From: Burkholderia sp. Bp8963
GTDB taxonomy: Bacteria; Pseudomonadota; Gammaproteobacteria; Burkholderiales; Burkholderiaceae
NCBI RefSeq assembly: GCF_003854275.1
Contig: NZ_QTQP01000007.1
Coordinates: forward strand, 62,001-126,000
DNA: 64,000 nt
Direction: 5' to 3'
Shown here: piece by piece, positions 36,207 to 45,371 of the stretch
Layout: every line of letters begins with the position of its first letter
Numbering within the stretch: position 1 is the first letter of the stretch
Notes under the pieces: generated by a model
What the model saw: the letters and a program-made list of their open reading frames with translations, nothing else
What the model was told of the DNA's origin: nothing
Database searches by the model: none
Made by a program: the position numbers and the translations under genes

Positions 36207-36935
36207 ATGAGCCGGGATTACAACGCCGAAGCGAAAGACCACACGGACCACCGCTACGCGTACGACTTCGACTACCGGATGCACGAATACATGATCCGGA
36301 CCTTCGAGCCGTTCCTGCAAAGCGGCAATGCGCTGGAATTGGGATGTTTCGAAGGCAATTTCACCCGGCTGGCGGCCCGACGCTTCGACAGCCTCGAGGT
36401 CGTCGAGGCATCGGGTGACTGCATCGCCGCAGCGGCGGCCAAGGTCGCCGAAACGGTGAAGTTTCACCACACGACGTTCGAAACGTTCGAGCCACAGCGA
36501 CGATACGACAATATTTTCCTGATCCATACGCTCGAACACCTCGATCATCCGGTCGACGTGCTACGGAGGATTCGCGGGTGGCTGTCGGAGCATGGCCGGC
36601 TATTCGTGGCCGTGCCCAATGCGCGTGCTGCATCGCGGCAGATCGCGGTGCAAATGGGTTTGATCGATCACGCTGCTGCCGTGACGGCCGCGGAAGCGGC
36701 ACATGGTCACCGCGTGACGTATTCGCTCGATACGCTCGGTGCGGACTTGCGCACCGCAGGGCTGCGGGCGACGACGACGGGTGGCGTCATGTTCAAGGGG
36801 CTCGCGAACTTCCAGATCGACGCAGCGCTGCAGGCCGGGATCATCAGCAATGCGTATCTGGATGGGTGCTTCGAGCTGGGGCGCGTGTATCCGGATCTTT
36901 GCTCGAGCGTTTATTCGATCTGTGAGCGCGGCTGA
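36207..36935 (+). CDS. SAM-dependent class I methyltransferase
   Basis: 242 residues with a Rossmann methyltransferase core: NALELGCFEGNFTRLAARRF (motif I, about 42-61), LEVVEASG (motif II), and IFLIHTLEHLDHPVDVLRRI (post-I/motif IV). It is close to the methyltransferase type 11/23 group. It closes the glycan cluster, 4 bases after the PhyH gene, and would methylate a hydroxyl of the glycan. The 120 bases after the stop contain no gene that I recognise. The target is unknown. Confidence 0.82.
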   Translation: MSRDYNAEAKDHTDHRYAYDFDYRMHEYMIRTFEPFLQSGNALELGCFEGNFTRLAARRFDSLEVVEASGDCIAAAAAKVAETVKFHHTTFETFEPQRRYDNIFLIHTLEHLDHPVDVLRRIRGWLSEHGRLFVAVPNARAASRQIAVQMGLIDHAAAVTAAEAAHGHRVTYSLDTLGADLRTAGLRATTTGGVMFKGLANFQIDAALQAGIISNAYLDGCFELGRVYPDLCSSVYSICERG

Positions 36936-37057
36936 GAATCCCGTCACGCGCGGCGGGGGCATGGTTGTCGCCGATCGCTAGCAGCAGCACGACCAGCCGG
37001 TGGGCGCCGCCAACCTCGCCTGGTTGCTCGAACACCGTGGACAGCCGCCGGGCGCGC

Positions 37058-39052
37058 TCAGCCGATGCCGCTGGCGTCCTCGGCCACTGCCGCGTCGTGC
37101 GCTGCGTCGTCTGCTGAGTCGTCCGCCGCGTCGTAGGTCGCGTCATATGCCGCAAAACGCGCCGCGCACGCCTGCCGCACGCGCTCGGCCACCATGATCC
37201 AGGTGTCGTGGCGCCCGCGCCGGAACAAGCGCAGCGTGCCGGGATACCACGGCGTATCGTCCCGGTCGTGCATCCAGCGCCAGTCCACGTCCTGGTTCGG
37301 CAGCAGCACCCAGCAAGGCGTGCCGAGCGAAGCTGCCAGGTGCGCGGTCGACGTGTCGACGCTGATCACGAGATCGAGCTGCGCGACGATCGCGGCGGTG
37401 TCTGCGAAGTCGTCGAGGTCCGGGCCGAGATGCAGCAGTGGAAAGCCGGCGGGCGGATGGCGGGCCTCGTCCTCACCCTGCCCTTTCTGCAGGCTCACGA
37501 AACTGACGCCCGGCACGCTCCAGAGCGGTGCGAGCACGGCGAGCGACGGCAGCGAGCGGTGCGCGTCGTTGTGGTGTTTCGGGTTGCCCTTCCACACGAG
37601 GCCGATCCGCGGACCAGCCGGCAACGCGGCCAGCCGCGCGCGCCAGCGTTCGGCCCGGGCCCGGTCGACCGTGAGCCGCACCGGCGGCGGAATCGTGTCG
37701 AGCGTCGTGCCGAAGTGCAGCGGCGCGCTCAGGAGACTCGTCCAGCAGTCGAATTCCGCGACGCGTGCCGCCGCCGTGTGGTGGTCGAGCACCTCGTCGA
37801 TGCCGTCGACGCGTTCCAGCAGCCGGTGCAGCGCGGGCTGGCACGCGAACACCACGCGCGCCGCGCGCTGTGCGATGAAGCCGGCCACGTAGCGGCTGAA
37901 CTGCAGCATGTCGCCAAGGCCGTCCTCCTGCCAGACGAGGAGCGTCTTGCCCGCGAGCGGCTCGCCTTGCCACTGCGGGCAGTGCAGCATCTCGCGCGTG
38001 TGGCGGTGGACGAAGCCCGGATGCGCGTAGCGCGACTCGTAAAGCCGCCAGCCCTCGTCGAACCGGCCGAGGCCGAGCAGCAGCGTCGCCAGTCCGAAAC
38101 CGGCATCGCCGTAATCGGCGCGCAGTTCGAGCGCGCGCCGGTACGCGCGCTCCGCGTCGTCGTGCCGGCCCGCATGCGCGAGCGCGACACCGAGGTTGTA
38201 GTGCACTTCGGCCAGTTCGGGCGCGAGTGCGAGCGCCTGCGCGAAGACGGCCGCCGCTTCGTCGTGGCGGCCGAGCGCACGCACGACGCAGCCGAGATTG
38301 TTGTGCGCATGCGCGAGGCCCGGACGGCAGCGGATCGCGTCGCGATACGCGTGTTCCGCGTCGGTCAGCCGATCCTGGTTCTGCAGCGCGATCCCGAGGT
38401 TGTAGTGCGCCTCCGGATGGTCCGGGCAGAGCGCGATCGCCTGCCGGCTGGCCGCCTCCGCTTCGGGCAGCCGCTTCAGGTCGACGAGCAGCGCACCGAG
38501 ATTCGCGTGCGCGAGCGCGTGATCCGCCTGGACCGCGATCGCGAGCCGGTACGCGAGTTCCGCCTCGGGCAGTCGGCCGAGCGGCCGCAGCACGTTGCCG
38601 AGATCGTTCAGTGCGTCCGGGTATTGCGGTTCGAGCCCGAGCGCCAGCCCGAACGCGTGCTCGGCCTCGTCGAGCCGGCCAAGCGCCTCGAGCACCTTGC
38701 CGAGGCGGTGATGGTGCGGCGCCCGCACGGGGCGGACCGATGCAAGCTGGCGGCGGCATACGGCCTCGGCGTCGGCCAGCCGCCCGGACGACACGAGCAG
38801 TGCGCCGAGGCCGTCGTACGGCGGTTCGAAATCCGGCGCGGCGTCGAGCGCGCGCCGCCACCACGCTTCCGCGTCCGCCAGCCGGTTCAGGCCGAGCGCG
38901 CAGACTGCCGCGACATGCAGCGCCAGCACCGGCGCGGCCGCCGCGTCGAGCAGCGGTGCGACGAGCGACAACGCGTCGGCATGGCGCCCGTTCTGGCACA
39001 GGGCCGCGGCTTGTTGAACGCGGACGGAATCGTCGGGAGCGGGCGTCGTCAT
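37058..39052 (-). CDS. TPR protein with GT9-like glycosyltransferase domain
   Basis: About 664 residues from ATG 39052 (MTTPAPDDSV); the longer ORF adds 51 atypical residues. Residues 20-330 are TPR repeats at 34-residue spacing (LAYRLAIAVQADHALAHANL and similar). The C-terminal half resembles the ADP-heptose/GT9 fold: KTLLVWQEDGLGDMLQFSRY, PRIGLVWKGNPKHHNDAHRS and DLVISVDTSTAHLAASLGTP. It ends with an Ala/Asp-rich tail. It runs convergent to the flagellin glycan cluster. Proteins of this layout are common in glycosylation clusters, and it may add another sugar. No partner is coded on its strand. Confidence 0.78.
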   Translation of the reverse strand: MTTPAPDDSVRVQQAAALCQNGRHADALSLVAPLLDAAAAPVLALHVAAVCALGLNRLADAEAWWRRALDAAPDFEPPYDGLGALLVSSGRLADAEAVCRRQLASVRPVRAPHHHRLGKVLEALGRLDEAEHAFGLALGLEPQYPDALNDLGNVLRPLGRLPEAELAYRLAIAVQADHALAHANLGALLVDLKRLPEAEAASRQAIALCPDHPEAHYNLGIALQNQDRLTDAEHAYRDAIRCRPGLAHAHNNLGCVVRALGRHDEAAAVFAQALALAPELAEVHYNLGVALAHAGRHDDAERAYRRALELRADYGDAGFGLATLLLGLGRFDEGWRLYESRYAHPGFVHRHTREMLHCPQWQGEPLAGKTLLVWQEDGLGDMLQFSRYVAGFIAQRAARVVFACQPALHRLLERVDGIDEVLDHHTAAARVAEFDCWTSLLSAPLHFGTTLDTIPPPVRLTVDRARAERWRARLAALPAGPRIGLVWKGNPKHHNDAHRSLPSLAVLAPLWSVPGVSFVSLQKGQGEDEARHPPAGFPLLHLGPDLDDFADTAAIVAQLDLVISVDTSTAHLAASLGTPCWVLLPNQDVDWRWMHDRDDTPWYPGTLRLFRRGRHDTWIMVAERVRQACAARFAAYDATYDAADDSADDAAHDAAVAEDASGIG

Positions 39053-39329
39053 CGAAGGTTGGGGGCGCGGCGGGTCGTTGGTCGGGTCTGTCGGGCACGG
39101 CGCGGTGCGAAACGGCACGACAAGCGGCACGACAAGCTCGGTGCGTCGTACCGGCTTGCGTGTCGGTACGGACGGATTCGAATCGCAGGTTACCGAAGCG
39201 GGCACACGCGCGATGCGGTGAACTGAGTGCCTTCCGCGTGGCTGTTCGGGGGATCGGCCGGGTGGCCAGGATCGGCGATGGGCGGCATCGCGCGCGGGGA
39301 CTTGGCTGGAGGCGCGCTACCTGCTCGAG

Positions 39330-39488
39330 TCACGGCGAATTGCCGTCACCGTCCTGCGAATACCCTCGGCCACCACACGGCTCAGCGTGAGCCGACGGTG
39401 CGGAGACGACTGCACAGGTGACGACGGCGCCGCCAACTACGGTCAGCAGCGCAACGGCAAGTAGGAAACTCTTCATCACGCGTTCCAT
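39330..39488 (-). CDS. Small secreted peptide (52 aa, hypothetical)
   Basis: ATG 39488 follows GGGGAGAAGCC, a good ribosome-binding site. The product begins MERVMKSFLLAVALLTVVGG, a clear signal peptide, probably cleaved after SAHA, leaving a short mature peptide EPCGGRGYSQDGDGNSP. There is one further Cys in the signal region (VVTCAVV), which might alternatively be a lipobox-like site. It is too short for ordinary gene callers. It lies between the TPR/GT9 gene and tRNA-Arg. Function is unknown; the start site and signal sequence are the evidence that it is real. Confidence 0.55.
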   Translation of the reverse strand: MERVMKSFLLAVALLTVVGGAVVTCAVVSAPSAHAEPCGGRGYSQDGDGNSP

Positions 39489-39604
39489 GGCTTCTCCCCG
39501 GAGCGGCAGACATACACCGGAAGTCTAGTTTGGCTTGGGCCACGCACGAACGCGAGAACGACTGATGGAGGAGGAAACCGCTGAAAGCCTTGATGGCAAT
39601 TGGC

Positions 39605-39676
39605 GCGCCCGGCTGGGATCGAACCAGCAACCCCTGCCTTCGGAGGGCAGTACTCTATCCATTGAGCTACGGGCGC
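39605..39676 (-). tRNA. tRNA-Arg (anticodon CCG)
   Basis: A 72-base cloverleaf on the minus strand. The acceptor stem is GCGCCCG/CGGGCGC, D arm GCTC...GAGT, anticodon stem CTGCC/GGCAG with loop CTCCGAA (anticodon CCG), and T arm GCTGG-TTCGATC-CCAGC. CCA is not encoded. It decodes CGG, a frequent Arg codon in this G+C-rich genome. No integrase or attachment-site duplication is seen next to it. Confidence 0.93.
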
Positions 39677-39861
39677 CTGTGACAGTGCAACGACCCCAAA
39701 ATACCTGGTCGCCCCACGATTGGCAAGACGGCAAGGATACCCTGTTTCAGATGACGCGTCCACCACACCCGCCGAATTGGCTGCGCGGCCGGCTTTCGTG
39801 CGGGTATTGTGCGGGTAAACACGCGCGACCCCACCGCTCGCCCTGATGTAAACGTTCCGTC

Positions 39862-39867
39862 TATAAT
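39862..39867 (+). promoter_or_regulatory. -10 box upstream of the cytochrome c gene
   Basis: A perfect TATAAT lies 74 bases before the ATG. No clear -35 is seen 16-18 bases upstream. Confidence 0.4.
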
Positions 39868-39940
39868 CGTCCGTGCTTCTTTGCACAGCCATTTTGCCGT
39901 TGCACCGCTCACAATTCCTATTCACGGAGACGAGGCAAGT

Positions 39941-40828
39941 ATGAGCGAAGCACCCCACAAATCTCCCGTCGCCAACCCCAAGCAACTGATCGCGCTGATC
40001 GTCGCGTCGTTCTTGATCCCGATCGTCTTCATCGTGCTGTTCGCCGACTACGCGAACCAGGCGTTCCGCCGGGGCGCGGGCACCGACGCGCTGTCCGCTG
40101 CAGAGGTCGCAAAGCGCATCGCGCCACTCGCGCAGGTCGACGTGAAGGACGCCAACGCGCCGCGCACCTACAAGACCGGCGAGGAAGTCTACAAGGCCGT
40201 CTGCATGGCCTGCCACGGCACGGGCGCGGCCGGCGCGCCGAAGTTCGGCAACAAGGATGACTGGGCGCCACGCATCTCGCAGGGCTTCGACACGCTGCTG
40301 AAGACCGCGCTGGCCGGCAAGGGCGCGATGCCCCCGCGCGGCGGCACGAGCCCCGACGACTACAGCGACTACGAGATCGCCCGCGCGATCGTCTACATGG
40401 CGAACAACGACGGCGCGAACTTCCCCGAACCGGCCGCGCCGGCCGCGAACGCGCAGCAGGCCGCGAGCGCCGCGCCCGCGTCGGGCGCCGAAGCCGCGAA
40501 CCCGCAGGCCGCCGCGGCAATGGCCGCGATCGCCGCGATCCCGAAGGCAGGCGAAAAACCCGCGGCCGCGCCGACGAGCGCCGACGCCGCGTCCGCCGGC
40601 AAGGCGCTGTACACGCAGGTCTGCCAGGCCTGTCACGCAACCGGCGTGCTCAGTGCGCCGAAGTTCGGCAGCAAGGAAGACTGGGCGCCGCGCCTGAAGG
40701 ACTCGATGGACACGGTCTACAACTACGCGTTGCACGGCAAGGGCGCGATGCCGCCGAAGGGCGGGTCGAACGCGTCGGACGCCGACGTGAAGGCAGCCGT
40801 CGACTATATGGTCAACGCGGCGAAGTAA
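39941..40828 (+). CDS. Membrane-anchored diheme cytochrome c (c5-like)
   Basis: 295 residues. The start at ATG 39941 is taken (MSEAPHKSPVAN). One membrane helix at about 20-40 anchors it, and two cytochrome c domains follow. Each has a CxxCH heme site, CMACH and CQACH, and each continues with a closely similar block (KFGNKDDWAPRI... GKGAMPPRGG and KFGSKEDWAPRL... GKGAMPPKGG), showing an internal duplication. An Ala-rich linker joins the domains. It probably passes electrons between respiratory complexes in the periplasm. The exact partner is unknown. Confidence 0.9.
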   Translation: MSEAPHKSPVANPKQLIALIVASFLIPIVFIVLFADYANQAFRRGAGTDALSAAEVAKRIAPLAQVDVKDANAPRTYKTGEEVYKAVCMACHGTGAAGAPKFGNKDDWAPRISQGFDTLLKTALAGKGAMPPRGGTSPDDYSDYEIARAIVYMANNDGANFPEPAAPAANAQQAASAAPASGAEAANPQAAAAMAAIAAIPKAGEKPAAAPTSADAASAGKALYTQVCQACHATGVLSAPKFGSKEDWAPRLKDSMDTVYNYALHGKGAMPPKGGSNASDADVKAAVDYMVNAAK

Positions 40829-40840
40829 CGCCACCGTTCC

Positions 40841-40890
40841 TCAAACAAAAACCCCCGCGGTGTGCGAGCACCGCGGGGGTATTTGTTTGA
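40841..40890. terminator. Bidirectional terminator between cytochrome c and rep
   Basis: CCCCCGCGGTG pairs with CACCGCGGGGG around a six-base loop, and flanking TCAAACAAA/TTTGTTTGA extends the stem, giving T-rich sequence in both directions. It serves the two convergent genes. Confidence 0.9.
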
Positions 40891-40925
40891 GGGTCCACCT
40901 GGGCGACCCCACCCAGGCGGCACCA

Positions 40926-43016
40926 TCACTTCTGCAACAGCGCCTTCAGGCTCGCCAGCCGGTCCTTCGGCGTCATCGGCGCCTCTTCGGGCGTGGGCGG
41001 CGGCGCGTCGTCGAGGCCCATCTCGGGGATGAAGCGCGACGGCTCGCAAACGACCGTCTCGCGCGCCCGCTTGCGCTTCTTGCACCAGTTCAGGTGCAGG
41101 CTGCGCTGCGCGCGCGTGATCGCGACGTACATCAGCCGGCGCTCTTCCTCGATCCGCTCGCTGTCGATCGGGCCGTCATCCTCGCTGCCGCCGCGGTGCG
41201 GCATGATCCCCTCCTCGACGCCGACGAGGAACACGTGCGGATACTCGAGCCCCTTCGACGCATGGACCGTCGACAGCCGCACCGCGTCCGGATCCTCCTC
41301 CTTGCCTTCGAGCATCGACATCAGCGCGACGGTCTGGATCAGGCCGAGCAGGTTCTTGCCGGTATCGGCGAGCCCGTCCGCGTTGTGAAAACCTTCCGCC
41401 TCGCCGTCGACAGCCTCCGCCGCCTCGGGCTTCGTGCCCTTGCGCTTCAGCCACTCGAGGAATTCGAGCACGTTCTGCCACTTCGACTGCGCCTGCCGTT
41501 CGTCGAACGCGTCATACAGGTACGCCTCGTAATGGATCGCCTCCATCATGTCGTCGAGCACGACGGTCGCGGGATCCTTGTCCGCGCGGTCGGTCAGGCG
41601 CTGGATGAAGTCGCAGAACATCCTGAGCGGCTCGACCTGCCGCGCGGACAGCCGCGCCTCGATCCCGCCCATGTAGACGGCCTCGAACAGCGACACCTTC
41701 GCCTGCCCCGCGAACGAGCCGAGCGCTTCCAGCGTCGTGTTGCCGATCCCGCGGCGCGGCGTGGTGACCGCGCGGATGAACGCGGGATCGTCGTCGGCGT
41801 TCGCGATCAGCCGCAGGTACGCGCACAGATCCTTGATCTCGGCCTTGTCGAAGAACGACTGGCCGCCCGACAGCACGTACGGGATCCGCTCGCGCCGCAG
41901 TACCTGCTCGAAGATCCGCGCCTGGAAGTTGCCGCGATACAGGATCGCGTAGTCGCGAAACTGCGCGCGCCGCTCGAACTTGTGCGCGGACAGCCGGAAC
42001 ACGACCGATTCGGCCTCGTGCTCCTCGTCGTTGCACGGCGTGACGGTGATCGAATCGCCCATCCCGTGCTCGGACCACAGCTTCTTCTCGAACAGCTTCG
42101 GGTTGTTCGCGATCACGTTGTTCGCGGCCGTCAGGATCCGCACCGTCGACCGGTAGTTCTGCTCGAGCTTGACCAGGTGCAGCTTCGGGAAATCCTTGCC
42201 GAGCTGCGCGAGGTTTTCCAGCGTCGCGCCGCGCCAGCCGTAGATCGCCTGGTCGTCGTCGCCCACCGCCGTGAACGCCGCGCGCGGACCCGCGAGCAGC
42301 TTCAGCAGCTCGTACTGGCACGCGTTGGTGTCCTGGTATTCGTCGATCAGCAGGTAGCGCAGCTTGTTCTGCCAGCGGTCGCGCACCTGCTCGTTCTTCG
42401 CGAACAGCTCGCTCGGCAGGCGGATCAGGTCGTCGAAGTCGACCGCCTGGTACGCGTGCAGCGTCGCGACGTAGTTGCGGTAGACGAGCGCGGCCTGGTG
42501 CTCGTCCTCGTTCGCGGCGATCGTCATCGCCTCCTCGGGCGTGACGAGGCCGTTCTTCCACAGCGAGATGGTGTTCTGGATCTTGCGGATCAGACCCTTG
42601 TCGGTCGTGCCGATCTGCTCCTGGATCATCCCGAAGCAGTCGTCCGAATCCATGATCGAAAACTGCGGCTTCAGGCCGACGTGCTCGGCCTCCTGGCGCA
42701 GGATCTGCACGCCGAGCGAGTGGAACGTGCAGACGGTGAGCTGGTTGACGGGCACCTTGCGGCCTTCCTTGCCGGGCGTGGTGAGCGTCTTGCCCTCGAG
42801 GAGCTTCGCCACGCGCTCGCGCATTTCGGCGGCCGCCTTGTTCGTGAACGTGACGGCGGCGATGTGGCGTGGCTCGAAGCCTTTGGCTTCGATCAGGTGC
42901 GCGATTTTCTGCGTGATCACGCGCGTCTTGCCGCTGCCCGCGCCGGCGAGCACGAGGCAGGGACCGTCGAGATAACGCACCGCTTCGTTCTGAGCGGGAT
43001 TGAGGCCTGCAGACAT
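40926..43016 (-). CDS. rep: ATP-dependent DNA helicase Rep
   Basis: This is a superfamily 1A 3'-5' DNA helicase that helps replication forks restart and pass protein blocks. From the ATG at 43016 (MSAGLNPAQNEAVRYLDGPC) it has 696 residues, near the length of E. coli Rep. Motifs visible: Walker A AGAGSGKT, motif II DEYQDTN, motif III GDDDQAIYGWRG, motif IV QNYRST, motif V STVHASKGLEY and motif VI YVAITRAQ. The longer ORF start adds low-quality sequence from the upstream gap. UvrD is related, but the Rep-type C-terminus and N-terminus fit Rep better. Confidence 0.93.
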   Translation of the reverse strand: MSAGLNPAQNEAVRYLDGPCLVLAGAGSGKTRVITQKIAHLIEAKGFEPRHIAAVTFTNKAAAEMRERVAKLLEGKTLTTPGKEGRKVPVNQLTVCTFHSLGVQILRQEAEHVGLKPQFSIMDSDDCFGMIQEQIGTTDKGLIRKIQNTISLWKNGLVTPEEAMTIAANEDEHQAALVYRNYVATLHAYQAVDFDDLIRLPSELFAKNEQVRDRWQNKLRYLLIDEYQDTNACQYELLKLLAGPRAAFTAVGDDDQAIYGWRGATLENLAQLGKDFPKLHLVKLEQNYRSTVRILTAANNVIANNPKLFEKKLWSEHGMGDSITVTPCNDEEHEAESVVFRLSAHKFERRAQFRDYAILYRGNFQARIFEQVLRRERIPYVLSGGQSFFDKAEIKDLCAYLRLIANADDDPAFIRAVTTPRRGIGNTTLEALGSFAGQAKVSLFEAVYMGGIEARLSARQVEPLRMFCDFIQRLTDRADKDPATVVLDDMMEAIHYEAYLYDAFDERQAQSKWQNVLEFLEWLKRKGTKPEAAEAVDGEAEGFHNADGLADTGKNLLGLIQTVALMSMLEGKEEDPDAVRLSTVHASKGLEYPHVFLVGVEEGIMPHRGGSEDDGPIDSERIEEERRLMYVAITRAQRSLHLNWCKKRKRARETVVCEPSRFIPEMGLDDAPPPTPEEAPMTPKDRLASLKALLQK

Positions 43017-43299
43017 GGTTGCGGATGGTGTTGCGGTTGACGGCTGGACGCCGGGAGGATGCCGCGCGCAGGGTGCCAGGTCGGGCATGCGGACGCGCGG
43101 GCAGGACGCGCATGTTAACACGCCCGCGCCGGCAGATTCCGGAGCCCCGCCGGACGGGGCTGTGCGGGCGGATGGCGACGCGCGCCCCTGTCCGTTCGGC
43201 CAATTCGGCTGCGCGCGCTTGCGATTGCGCGACAATGAGCGGGCGCATCGCATTGCACCCGCCCCCTATTCATATAGTGAGCATCACCGGATCGACACC

Positions 43300-44007
43300 A
43301 TGGGATATCAGTTCGCCACCGCCGCGCTCGGCCCGCTGCTGCTCGTGCAGGGGCGTCATGTGCGCCGTGTCACCCCGCGCCTGCCGGAAGCCGACGGCCC
43401 GCGCAGCGGCGTGATGGGCGACGGCCCGCCGCTGCGCCTGCTCGTGCTCGGCGACTCGGCCGCCGCGGGGGTCGGCGTGACGTCGCAGCGCGACGCGTTC
43501 TCCGGGCAGCTCGCGAGCGCGCTCGCGCCGTTTCGCCAGGTGAGCTGGAAGCTGCTCGCACGCACCGGGATGACGACGCAGGATGTCGTCGACTGGCTCG
43601 CCGCCGAGCCCGCCGAACCGTTCGACGCAGCCGTCACGTCGCTCGGCGTCAACGACGTCACCGCGGGCGTGCCGCCGGCCCGCTGGCGCGCCGCGCAGGC
43701 GGCGCTCGTCGAGCTGCTGGCCGCGCGCTTCCGGATCGAACACGTGGTGTTGTCCGCGGTGCCGCCGATGGAGCGCTTTCCCGCGCTGCCGCAGCCGCTC
43801 AGGTGGTATCTCGGCCTGCGCGCGAAGCGGCTCAACGCGGCGCTCGCCGGGTGGGCCGCGACGCAGCCGCGCTGCACGTTCCTGCCGTGCGCGGTGCCGC
43901 TCGAGTCGCACCTGATGGCGGCCGACGGCTTCCATCCGGGCCAGGCGGCCTGTACGGCCTGGGCTGCGCAGGCCGCCATCGCACTGCGGCGTCGGCTCGA
44001 CGGCTGA
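43300..44007 (+). CDS. SGNH/GDSL hydrolase
   Basis: This is a 235-residue serine esterase of the SGNH family. Block I is VLGDSAAAGVG (Ser nucleophile), block III is SLGVNDVTAG (Asn), and block V is ADGFHPGQAA (Asp and His). It begins MGYQFATAALGPLLLVQGRH, which may be a weak membrane-associated N-terminus. Divergent from rep, plus strand, with a 182-base gap before the oxidoreductase. Substrates of this family include acyl chains on sugars, lipids and thioesters; none can be assigned here. Confidence 0.88.
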   Translation: MGYQFATAALGPLLLVQGRHVRRVTPRLPEADGPRSGVMGDGPPLRLLVLGDSAAAGVGVTSQRDAFSGQLASALAPFRQVSWKLLARTGMTTQDVVDWLAAEPAEPFDAAVTSLGVNDVTAGVPPARWRAAQAALVELLAARFRIEHVVLSAVPPMERFPALPQPLRWYLGLRAKRLNAALAGWAATQPRCTFLPCAVPLESHLMAADGFHPGQAACTAWAAQAAIALRRRLDG

Positions 44008-44189
44008 GCCGGGCCTGCGGGCGCCCCGCGTGCGCGCAGGCCTGCCCAGCGTGCAATACGCGTACCGATACGCATGCAATACCCGCGCCGAAATGCGCAA
44101 ATCTGCGCACCGGCGCCGTGCCAAAATAGCCGGTCGTCGGCGCCGCCCCGGCGCCCGTCCTTTCGTTTCCGTTGTTGCCAAGGAGTGCC

Positions 44190-45242
44190 ATGTCGTCTTT
44201 GCTCAAAATTGGTTTGATGGGTTTCGGATTTGCCGGCACGACGTTTCACGCGCCGGTGATCGCGGCGAGCGGCCGCACGCAGGTCGTCGCCATCGCCACC
44301 GGCCAGCCGGATCGCGCGCAGGCCGCGTATCCGGACGCCCGCGTCGTGGCCGATCTCGACACGCTGCTGAGTCTCGACGACATCGAATGCGTGGTGATCG
44401 CCACGCCGAACGACACGCACTTCCCGCTCGCGCGCCAGGTGCTCGACGCGGGCCGCCATGTCGTCGTCGACAAGCCCGTGACGCTCACGTCCGACGAGGC
44501 GCTCGCGCTCGCGCGGCTCGCGAATGCGCGCAGCCGCGTGTTCGCGCCGTTTCACAACCGCCGCTGGGACGGCGATTTCCTCACCGTGCGCCGCGTGGTC
44601 GACTCCGGCGAGCTCGGCCGCATCACATATGTCGAGTCGCACTTCGACCGCTTCCGGCCGCAACTGCGCACCCGCTGGCGCGAGGAGGCCGCGCGCGGCG
44701 GCGGCCTGCTGCTCGATCTCGGCCCGCACCTGATCGACCAGGCGCTCGCGCTGTTCGGCCTCCCGGAAACGGTGAACGCGACGGTCAAGGTCCGCCGCGA
44801 CAACGGCTCGGCGCCCGATTTCGTGCATCTGCAGCTCGGCTATCCGGACAAGGACGTCGCGCTGCATGCGAGCGCGCTGTCGGCGATCGAGCCGCCGCGC
44901 TTCACGCTGCACGGCACCCGCGGCAGCTACCAGAAGTTCGGGCTCGACACGCAGGAAGACCAGCTCAAGGCGGGCCTCACGCCCGACCACGTCGAATTCG
45001 GCGGCGGCAACCCGCCCGGCTTGCTCCGCGTGCTCGACGGCGACGTCGAGACCGAGCGGCCGGTGCCGACGCTCGACGGCCAGTACGCGGAGTTCTACCG
45101 CGCGCTCGCCGCGTCGATCCATGACGGCGCGCCGTTCCCGGTCACCCCGCAGGATGCGGTCGACGTGATGACGATCATCGAGCTCGCCGCGCAAAGCGAG
45201 CACGAAGGCCGCCGCCTGCCGTTCGTGCGCAAGATGATCTGA
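44190..45242 (+). CDS. GFO/IDH/MocA family NAD(P)-dependent oxidoreductase
   Basis: 350 residues, from the ATG at 44190 (AAGGAG upstream). The Rossmann N-terminus is LKIGLMGFGFAGTTFHAPVI. The conserved lysine is in HVVVDKPVTLT (the EKP motif of the family), and the catalytic His is likely in LDLGPHLIDQAL. The C-terminal GFO/IDH/MocA domain continues to about residue 345. Relatives, such as YdgJ or scyllo-inositol dehydrogenase, act on sugars and polyols. The substrate is not assigned. Confidence 0.88.
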   Translation: MSSLLKIGLMGFGFAGTTFHAPVIAASGRTQVVAIATGQPDRAQAAYPDARVVADLDTLLSLDDIECVVIATPNDTHFPLARQVLDAGRHVVVDKPVTLTSDEALALARLANARSRVFAPFHNRRWDGDFLTVRRVVDSGELGRITYVESHFDRFRPQLRTRWREEAARGGGLLLDLGPHLIDQALALFGLPETVNATVKVRRDNGSAPDFVHLQLGYPDKDVALHASALSAIEPPRFTLHGTRGSYQKFGLDTQEDQLKAGLTPDHVEFGGGNPPGLLRVLDGDVETERPVPTLDGQYAEFYRALAASIHDGAPFPVTPQDAVDVMTIIELAAQSEHEGRRLPFVRKMI

Positions 45243-45371
45243 GCCGGCCCGCCCCGCTCGATGCCGCCAGAACAATCCGTTACAAATGGCGCGGGAACGA
45301 AAGTCATCGATGCCCGTGTCTGACGCGTTTTTCAAAAAAGTCGATCCGACACCAAACCGCAGGAGAATGTG

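Noticed and set aside
36936..37057. Possible gene remnant between the methyltransferase and the TPR/GT9 gene
   Set aside because: No start signal, length or recognisable motif; treated as plain intergenic sequence.
39605..39676. tRNA-Arg as an integration site
   Set aside because: No integrase and no duplicated tRNA 3' end were found on either side, so no island border can be claimed.
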